DNA of 64,000 nt from Phocaeicola vulgatus (GTDB lineage: Bacteria; Bacteroidota; Bacteroidia; Bacteroidales; Tannerellaceae). The translations under genes and the position numbers were made by a program. The DNA lies in NCBI GenBank assembly GCA_022009975.1, contig CP091733.1:575001-639000 (forward strand), read 5' to 3'. The first letter of the stretch is position 1; every line of letters starts with the position of its first letter. A model generated the notes under the pieces. That model was not told where the DNA came from. It did no database searches and saw nothing but the letters and a program-made list of their open reading frames with translations. Below, in pieces: positions 57,710 through 64,000 of this stretch.

Positions 57710-58015
57710 ATGGTAAAGAAATTACATGTTGTAAAATTAGAGCCTTCTGCTTGTTTCATATGTGGCAATTGTATTGGCAGAAATCATCCTTGGTATTATT
57801 GTGCTATAGGTAGTGGTAATTTTGGCAAGATAAAAAGGACTGATGAGTGTGAAGATTATGCGGATTTAGAGGAGGAAGAAGATGATGACGACGGTGGTGA
57901 ATTTGATCCAAATGAGACTGTTGAGTGTCCAATATGCTATGGAGATGCATATTGGGAAGGGACTTGCTATGAATGCGATAATTGTGGTTGGTGTGGAAAT
58001 CCAAGTGACAAATAG
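57710..58015 (+). CDS. Acidic cysteine-rich zinc-ribbon-like protein (101 aa)
   Basis: Cys pairs CFICGNC, CPICYG and CYECDNCGWCGN give two likely zinc ribbons, joined by a strongly acidic stretch (about 55-70, DLEEEEDDDDGGEFD). No family recognised. The acidic run hints at a nucleic-acid mimic or protein-binding role, but nothing more can be said. Confidence 0.6.
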   Translation: MVKKLHVVKLEPSACFICGNCIGRNHPWYYCAIGSGNFGKIKRTDECEDYADLEEEEDDDDGGEFDPNETVECPICYGDAYWEGTCYECDNCGWCGNPSDK

Positions 58016-58252
58016 TAAATATTTAATAATGAATCAAGTATGATAGCTATGTTTTTGTGATATAAGTCAAGTTCATTTTGGATGTAAAATAGAAGAGTTA
58101 TTTTAACTTTAATAGCTCATTAGTGATTATCATAATTCAAAAGATTGAAACTAAATATTTCTGTTTGGCCTTTTTGCAATGAATGATATCCTCTAATGAT
58201 TTATTTGTATTAAGTAGATGTTTTTTATAATTATCAATTAAATACAGGTGAT

Positions 58253-58483
58253 ATGGAAAAAGAAGAAAGATATGAAGTCTTAGGAGAGATTGCTAATAAT
58301 GCCGAAGGAGAAACAATAAAAGGCTCTGATATTGCTTCTATAGTAGGATTAAGTGGAAGAGCATTATTTAGTGCTATAGCTGCTGCATATCGTTATTTCT
58401 ACAAGAAAGGAGATGGTGATACGGCAGAAAATATAGCTCGAACATTTGTAGATGAAGATGGGAATTATGCTTATTGTAAGTAA
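58253..58483 (+). CDS. Small hypothetical protein (76 aa)
   Basis: 76 residues, MEKEERYEVLGEIANNAEGE with an Ala-rich helix (LFSAIAAAYRYFYKKG) that might lie on a membrane. A weak upstream GGUGAU site. Not recognised; the low-complexity AT-rich surroundings lower confidence. Confidence 0.45.
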   Translation: MEKEERYEVLGEIANNAEGETIKGSDIASIVGLSGRALFSAIAAAYRYFYKKGDGDTAENIARTFVDEDGNYAYCK

Positions 58484-58515
58484 TCTCTGTTTATTGAATG
58501 ATTAGGATTAAAATA

Positions 58516-58683
58516 AGAAACTGTTTAAAAAAAGTATTCAAAAAAATTCTTTTATGGTTCTTCCCGGTTCGTTTTTTTTGACTTTTTCAGTCAGATAGTT
58601 CTGCTATCTTTATCAAAAAGTCAGAAAAATATCCTCGAAAACTCCTCATAAAATTTATATTGACTAAAATTTAAACAGCTTCT
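58516..58683. mobile_element. 168-bp MITE-like element
   Basis: AGAAACTGTTTAAA (58516-58529) and TTTAAACAGCTTCT (58670-58683) are near-perfect inverted ends around DNA with no ORF and an inner AGATAGTTCTGCTATCT hairpin. No clear target duplication. The whole 58484-58908 gap holds no gene. Confidence 0.5.
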
Positions 58684-58908
58684 AAGATGTGTGGAAAATA
58701 TATGAACTGTGTTAAAATGGGTGTTTTGATGTGGTCACTTTTAGGTTTCTCAGAATTAGAAAATGCAAGGTGTTGATGATAAAACCGACAAGGCTTTGAA
58801 GATGTAAATGACAAAAATCGAATTCCAAAAGCAACGCAACAGTTTGCCATTATGACACTTCGCTGAGAAACCTACAAAGAAAGGTATTATTATAAAAAAT
58901 TAAAAATC

Positions 58909-60450
58909 ATGGAACGGAATCATTTTACTTTATTTTTTAATGATAAAAAGGCTATATTAGCTATTAAACGATTAATCAAGTATTTTAATATTTCCAGCCT
59001 TAGACATCCTGCTTTATGTTGTTTTTTATTTACTTTATTGATATGTGCGTGTAAAGAAAAAACTAAAGAAGAGAAGAATAGAGAGGGCAAAGTGTCTTCT
59101 ATAGAATTAATAAATGAGATAGCATTGAAAAAACAATGGCGATATGTTTCTATTCTAGGTCAAGTGGATACATCTAAATTTATCTACAAAAGAAAAGATG
59201 ATGTTAATGTTTATTTGGGAGAAATAAATATAAAAAGATGAAACATATATAGAAAGCAATCTTGATTCAGAATTACAAGGGTTTATTGAATATGTTAATT
59301 GTGTTAAAAAAATCATCTGATTTGAGAATGTTTGCTCTGTTACAAAAAAATATAGACAAATATACTCCTAATACATTTATTCTTTTAATAAAATCAGATA
59401 GCACAATGTCTATCACTCACTATGAACACGAGTTTGCAGGGTTTATAAAAGACGGTTTTGAATTAAAAGATATACGTTTTGAATTTGCTAATATGGAGAT
59501 GTATTCTAATGCAAGCATCACAAATGGAGGAATTGTTCCGACTGGTACATTATATAATAGTGATGGTGAATTTTGTGGTGATGCAAAAGATATACAAACA
59601 GATGAGAAATTAAAAGACTTTGTTAATAAAATAATAAATAAAAAATTAAAGCTGGAATTTGAGAATGAAATAGAGAACGTTTTAGGTAGTTTTTCAATCC
59701 ATAGAAGACTTGATAGAAATTGGTTCACAAAATGCAATACGATTTAATAATCAATATAGGAATAGGACATTGATGATAAAAGGAAAGATTATAGATATTG
59801 ATGAACCTTGGCTGTCATTTTATAAATATCGTATAAAAATGAATAAATGTATTGTGTTGACAAATGATAAATCTGTTTTAAATATAAATAAAAAAGATAT
59901 AGGATATATTGTTGGTACATGTACAAATTTCGATAGCAATACATACTCTATTACGGTAGAGGATGGAAAAGTGTACTCTTTTAATGATATAAAAGAATAT
60001 GCTTGGCAATCTCTATTAAAATCTGAACGTGTAAATCATTTGATAAATAAAGATATCGATTATAATATTCATGTAGAAAATATAGAAAATCCTTTGAAAT
60101 TAGAATCAGATATAAATTTCCCTTCAGATAGAAGGAATACCTCTATTTCTAAAATAGAAAATGAATCTTCAGCTACCATGTGGGAAGGATATATGTCTGG
60201 ATTTCCAATAAAGATGACATTATTTTTTCTAGGTAATGAAGTGAATGGCGTATATAAAAATGTGAAGTATGGAACTACGCTGAAGTTGAAAGGAGAAAAG
60301 AACTCTGATAATTCACTACATATGATAGGCACAAATAGTAGTGAAAAAGTGAATTTTGAACTTGAATTTATTACGCCTCAGCGAATGGAAGGTTATGGTA
60401 TAGGTGAAGGAAAAAAGTTGAAAGTAAAATTATATCAACAAATACAATAA
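58909..60450 (+). pseudogene. Putative lipoprotein gene of unknown function, three frameshifts
   Basis: The first ORF (58909-59241) has a hydrophobic segment ending in a lipobox (LLICACKEK). Successive frames then read DETYIESNLDSELQGFIEYV (from 59237), SDLRMFALLQKNIDKYTPNT (59262-59747) and IGSQNAIRFNNQYRNRTLMI to SGFPIKMTLFFLGNEVNGVY (to 60450). Joins fall near 59235, in the A7 run at 59305-59311, and near 59690. If joined, it is a lipoprotein of about 510 residues with a C-terminal beta-rich domain. I recognise no family. Confidence 0.55.
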
Positions 60451-60519
60451 GATTTATCTTCCCCGTTTTTAAACCGAGGATATCCGGAAAGACAAGCCAC
60501 TTCCGTAGCTTCTGACTTG

Positions 60520-60726
60520 ATGGATATTGACCGTCAACTGACAGACGGTCTTTCCCATTGGTTGGAGAATGAAACAGAGGCGGAATATACTATTGAGGGT
60601 TTTAAACTTTCAGAATTGAAGCACAAGTTTGATATGACCTATCCTGCCGCCTTATTGACGATGGATTGGTTAATCAAAGACCCAGAGAAAGCAAAATATA
60701 GTAGGGATAGTCGCAAAATACTTTGA
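60520..60726 (+). CDS. C-terminal fragment of a hypothetical protein (68 aa)
   Basis: From ATG 60520; the reading frame is open upstream to about 60478 (RGYPERQATSVASDLMD), so this is likely the tail of a longer gene cut off on the left. EAEYTIEGFKLSELKHKFDM and YPAALLTMDWLIKDPEKAKY follow. Not recognised. The remaining gap 60727-60846 is the IS leader. Confidence 0.4.
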   Translation: MDIDRQLTDGLSHWLENETEAEYTIEGFKLSELKHKFDMTYPAALLTMDWLIKDPEKAKYSRDSRKIL

Positions 60727-60791
60727 AAGTTTACAACTTATTGATTGCTAATGTGGTATATTTGTTGTAATTTAGCTAAAGGAAATAAAAA

Positions 60792-60829
60792 TTCCTCCGA
60801 ATACCGTAGAAAAGTAAACTTCGGAGGAA
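60792..60829. repeat. Hairpin at the 5-prime side of the IS1182-like element
   Basis: TTCCTCCGA (60792-60800) pairs with TCGGAGGAA (60821-60829), 18 bp upstream of the transposase ATG. It may sequester the transposase ribosome binding site, a common way to damp IS activity, or be part of the IS end. Confidence 0.55.
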
Positions 60830-60846
60830 ATGGGCAAAAATAACTC

Positions 60847-62236
60847 ATGGCAAAAGTAGGAAATTTATCTGACATTCAGCAAGAGATTGCATTCACAGAG
60901 TTTGATTTTTATCAGCAATATGTAGAAACCTTCAAAACGAGTGAACTTGGACGCATCCAGTCACTTCTTCCTCTTCGAGAAATGGCGATATCGTTTGGGT
61001 TGATTGGGGAAAAGCCAAAGAACATAAGGGCTAAAAGAGGCAGAAAGTCCTTCTTCACCCCTGAAAGCAAGGTGGCATTGGCATTCTTGAAGATGTATAC
61101 AGGATTGTCGGCTCCGAAATTGATGGAGGCATTGAATGGAAACATCTATTATCAGATCTTCTGCGGCATCAGGATCAGTCCTAAGAACCAGTTGACAAAC
61201 TATAAGTTGATTGACAATATATTGTTGGAACTGTCCAAGAAGCTGAAGATCCAAGAGCAGCAGAAGGTGCTTGCAGATGCGTGGAAGCCATACATGAAGA
61301 ACCTTGATACAGTGTATACTGATGCCAGTTGCTATGAAAGTCTGATGCGTTTCCCCGACCGATGTGAAGTTGCTTTGGGAATGTGTTGAAAGAGCATACA
61401 AGATGATGTGCAGTATCAGTTCCAAGCTAGGAGAACATAGATTGAGGACAAAGTACAACGATATAGAGAAGGCGAATCTGGCTTACAGGAAGCAGCGTAA
61501 GCACACTCACAAGCAGACACGAAAGATGATAATGAGACTGCTTGCATTGCTGTGCAAGATGCTCGGTGAGATCCACAGACAGATGCGTGTCCATAGTTGC
61601 GAGGGACTGCTGAGCGACAAGCAGTTGAATATGCTTGGGATCATCACAAGGGTATATCGTCAGCAGAAGAACCACTTCAAGAGTGGCGACTCTCGCGAGA
61701 GCATACCGAACCGCATCGTAAGTCTCGACAAACCTCATATCAGACCGATTGTCAGAGGCAAGGAAACCAAGACTGTAGAGTTTGGAGCGAAGAGCAACAA
61801 CATATTGATTGATGGGGTCTCATTCATTGAGAAACTCTCATTCAACGCCTTCAATGAGGGTACAAGGCTGAAGCATTGCGTGTCATTGTCTAATAAGCTT
61901 ACCGGAGTACCGGTGAAGAAGATAGGTGGCGACCAAGGTTACTCCGGAAACGACAACAGAACATTCTGCAAAGAGAATGGTATTGAGACCTCCTTCACTC
62001 AGAAAGGCAGGACTGGCAAGAACGAGGTGAAGAATGCTACCAAAAGAGAACTTGCCAGAGTGAGAGCTACAGAGATGGAAGGCTCATTCGGTACCCAGAA
62101 GCAACATTACGGACTGCGAAAGATAGCAGCGAGAATAAAGTCGACAGAGATCTTGCTGATTTTCTTCGGTATCCACACAGCAAATGTGGTCAACCTCGCA
62201 AGACGAGAGTCGGTCCAAATCACCCTTGCTGCCTGA
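60847..62236 (+). CDS. IS1182-like transposase, one frameshift
   Basis: About 462 residues over two frames. Frame one (60847-61389): MAKVGNLSDIQQEIAFTEFD, the DUF772-type region FFTPESKVALAFLKMYTGLS, then VYTDASCYESLMRFP. Removing one C from TTCCCCG near 61352 continues into frame two, TDVKLLWECVERAYKMM, through KKIGGDQGYSGNDNRTFCKE and RATEMEGSFGTQKQHYGLRK (second Asp and Glu regions) to AA at 62236. The fold pattern is DDE_Tnp_1; the IS1182 assignment is from memory of similar Bacteroidales elements. Confidence 0.8.
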
Positions 62237-62300
62237 TGTTCTACGCATGGAGCGCAACTTTATGGGAGTGGTGGCTCCAGACGTGACTGAAAACGAGAAA

Positions 62301-62324
62301 ATCGGCTCTGAAACCAGAGCCGAT
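62301..62324 (+). terminator. Stem-loop downstream of the transposase
   Basis: ATCGGCTCT (62301-62309) pairs with AGAGCCGAT (62316-62324). No T run. Probably within the 3-prime end of the IS. Confidence 0.5.
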
Positions 62325-62471
62325 GATATAAACACGATGAGTTTAATCGGGAAAATACGGGAACGTCTGCCGGTTAACTCAGATTGAAGGAATTAAATGA
62401 TTATCCCTATAGTATTCAACGAGGTGTAAGGTGAATACTGTAGATAATTGTTGAACATAAAATTAATAGTC

Positions 62472-64000
62472 ATGAATACAATAAGTCAAAGATGCCCTAA
62501 GTGTGGAAATTATACAGAAGGGGAAGTGGTAGAGGATTTTAAAAGAGGTTTTACAAAGATTGCTATAAAAGGAGTTGGTACATTAGTAGATCAAAAAGTT
62601 CCTGGTGTAGGAACTTTAATTAGCATGAATTCTGATAAAACAGCAAAAAAACTGAATAATGTATTATATGGGGATGCAACAGATTTTGAATTTCATTGCC
62701 TAAAATGTGGATATACATGGAGGAATCTCAGCCAAAATGCAAGTGAAAATACAGGCTTTGTTAGTTTGAAAGATGTTCCTTATATAGAAAACAATCTTTT
62801 CCGTACTGCGAGTGTAGGTTCTTATAATTATCCATCAAAGAATCCATCAAAGGATGTATCTAGTGACATTGATGATAAATACAATGAACAGCTGGTGACT
62901 CTTCAAGAAGAAGTTGTAGATATTGCGACAAATAAATCAAAAGCGTTAGAGTATATATCAGGGATTGATGAAACTTTACTATCGATACTGGATGAAAACA
63001 AGATAAAATTTAATGTCCTTCAAGCGCTATGTTGTTTGATTTATTCTGAGGGAAATCAAAAAAAAGATATGTCTTTGTGTGAGAAAGGAATGAATATAGC
63101 TAAAAAAGCATATCATGCGGACGAAGAGGCAAATATTATTTATTATTGCTTGAAATCATTGTGTATCGATAATGATAAAGACAATGTGCTTGCGGAGCAG
63201 CGGTTGATTTCAGAAAAATGTCATTTGTTTGATAATCATTGTAAATTGTTTAAGTGTAAATTCTATGCAGAGATTAGATTCTCCTCGCTTTGCGAAACTG
63301 CAAAAGCATTAGAAAATAAAAATAGAATATTAGATGCTATATCTATTTACAAGCTAATAACAGACTTGCCAGATAACGCATATAAAAGCTTTGGTTTAAG
63401 TGTCATGGGCAGGTTATACGCAGGAAAAGGAATTGACAAGGTTAAAGGTGTTGAATGTGTGCAAGAAGCTGCAGACTTAGTGGATTATACGAGTGAATTT
63501 GATGCTAATAATTTTTTCCATTTAGAATGGCTTAAAGCTTTGACGAACTCTTCATGGAGCTATTATTCAGGAGATGGGAATACACCTGTAGATTATCGAA
63601 AAGCATATAAGCAGGCTATGCTGGCATCAAATTTAGGCAGTGAGGCAGCTATGGAAACAGTGGGTGAAATATATCAATATTGCGACCAATATAAAGATTT
63701 GTCCGCTGCTATCAAGTGGTATAAGAAATCGGCAGAGTTAGGTTGTGAAGAAGCAAAGGTAAAATTGAAAGAATTAGAGATGATTCTTTCTGGAAATGTA
63801 ACTAGTAATGACACAGGTGGAGAAGAGTCAGATACGGACTATTCATCTTCCGAACAAGAATACATCGAAGAAATTAAATACTGTTTGGAGGAAGATGAGG
63901 AGATTTCTCCACGTGAACGTCGCTTGCTGGAGAAACTAAGGATTAAGTTGGGAATCACAGAAGAGCGTGCGAAAGAGTTAGAAGAAAGTCTGTTGGCACC
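62472..64000 (+). CDS. Zinc-ribbon and Sel1/TPR-repeat protein, truncated by window edge
   Basis: Open from ATG 62472 to the window end (509 codons). The N-terminal zinc ribbon has RCPKCGNYTEG and HCLKCGYTWRN with a glycine-rich helix between. Residues about 150-440 are helical repeats, ending in a clear Sel1 unit (AAIKWYKKSAELGCEEAKVK). A linker of Ser/Thr/Asp leads to YIEEIKYCLEEDEEISPRER and RLLEKLRIKLGITEERAKEL, a helical module I have the impression recurs at the ends of Bacteroidota multidomain proteins. The rest of the gene is outside. Possibly a scaffold or sensor; no function can be given. Confidence 0.8.
   Translation, partial: MNTISQRCPKCGNYTEGEVVEDFKRGFTKIAIKGVGTLVDQKVPGVGTLISMNSDKTAKKLNNVLYGDATDFEFHCLKCGYTWRNLSQNASENTGFVSLKDVPYIENNLFRTASVGSYNYPSKNPSKDVSSDIDDKYNEQLVTLQEEVVDIATNKSKALEYISGIDETLLSILDENKIKFNVLQALCCLIYSEGNQKKDMSLCEKGMNIAKKAYHADEEANIIYYCLKSLCIDNDKDNVLAEQRLISEKCHLFDNHCKLFKCKFYAEIRFSSLCETAKALENKNRILDAISIYKLITDLPDNAYKSFGLSVMGRLYAGKGIDKVKGVECVQEAADLVDYTSEFDANNFFHLEWLKALTNSSWSYYSGDGNTPVDYRKAYKQAMLASNLGSEAAMETVGEIYQYCDQYKDLSAAIKWYKKSAELGCEEAKVKLKELEMILSGNVTSNDTGGEESDTDYSSSEQEYIEEIKYCLEEDEEISPRERRLLEKLRIKLGITEERAKELEESLLA

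Overview
The window reads as a chromosome segment of a gut Bacteroidales bacterium (Bacteroides/Parabacteroides type). Support comes from the bifunctional fucokinase/GDP-fucose pyrophosphorylase gene fkp, a DUF3836 secreted protein, an ISAon1-type transposase, many exported beta-barrel and lipoprotein genes, and promoters carrying the Bacteroidota -7 box TAnnTTTG. A Parabacteroides assignment is only a guess. No rRNA, tRNA or CRISPR array was recognised.

Layout. 1-0.6 kb: 3-prime-truncated rarA. 0.8-8.6 kb: accessory block between the two broken ends of one ISAs1-family insertion sequence. It holds a GC-rich orphan ORF, a 185-bp MITE, an outer-membrane receptor-like gene, a PAS-LuxR regulator, an IS982-type transposase, 22-bp tandem repeats and a second, intact ISAs1 copy. 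8.7-31.4 kb: mostly core genes (porin-like protein, OmpA lipoprotein, rhamnose mutarotase, RluA-type pseudouridine synthase, DsbD, MazG, ferritin, etfB-etfA-acyl-CoA dehydrogenase, fkp, rmlC-rmlB, a glycosyltransferase/LicD pair, queA), ending in an internally deleted IS982 and a decayed HaeIII-type restriction-modification locus. 31.6-42.6 kb: GH78 alpha-L-rhamnosidase, an AAA-ATPase-like/PD-(D/E)XK protein, a copper-type P-ATPase, tldD-tldE, a YhcH-like protein and a GtrA-like protein. 42.9-64 kb: AT-rich accessory island with two AAA-ATPase + RloB/TOPRIM-like nuclease pairs, an orphan ECF sigma factor, an ISAon1 element, a three-gene dynamin-like GTPase operon with a small membrane protein, small hypothetical genes, a broken lipoprotein gene, an IS1182-like element and a zinc-ribbon/Sel1-repeat protein running off the end.

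How genes work together. etfB-etfA-acd forms an electron-transfer flavoprotein/acyl-CoA dehydrogenase module. fkp supplies GDP-fucose and rmlC/rmlB act in dTDP-rhamnose synthesis, so with the GT2/LicD pair they serve surface polysaccharide. RhaM and GH78 act on rhamnose. The 42.9-57.3 kb block looks like a defence or membrane-remodelling island.

The most novel candidate is the dynamin operon (50.6-57.3 kb). One of its GTPases carries C-terminal ankyrin repeats. The operon is preceded by a long structured RNA (50.35-50.55 kb) that can fold either into a 164-nt hairpin or into a terminator. Caution: about 21 single-base-type frameshifts, many in core genes and short homopolymers, suggest indel errors in the assembly, so many broken genes are probably intact in the organism.
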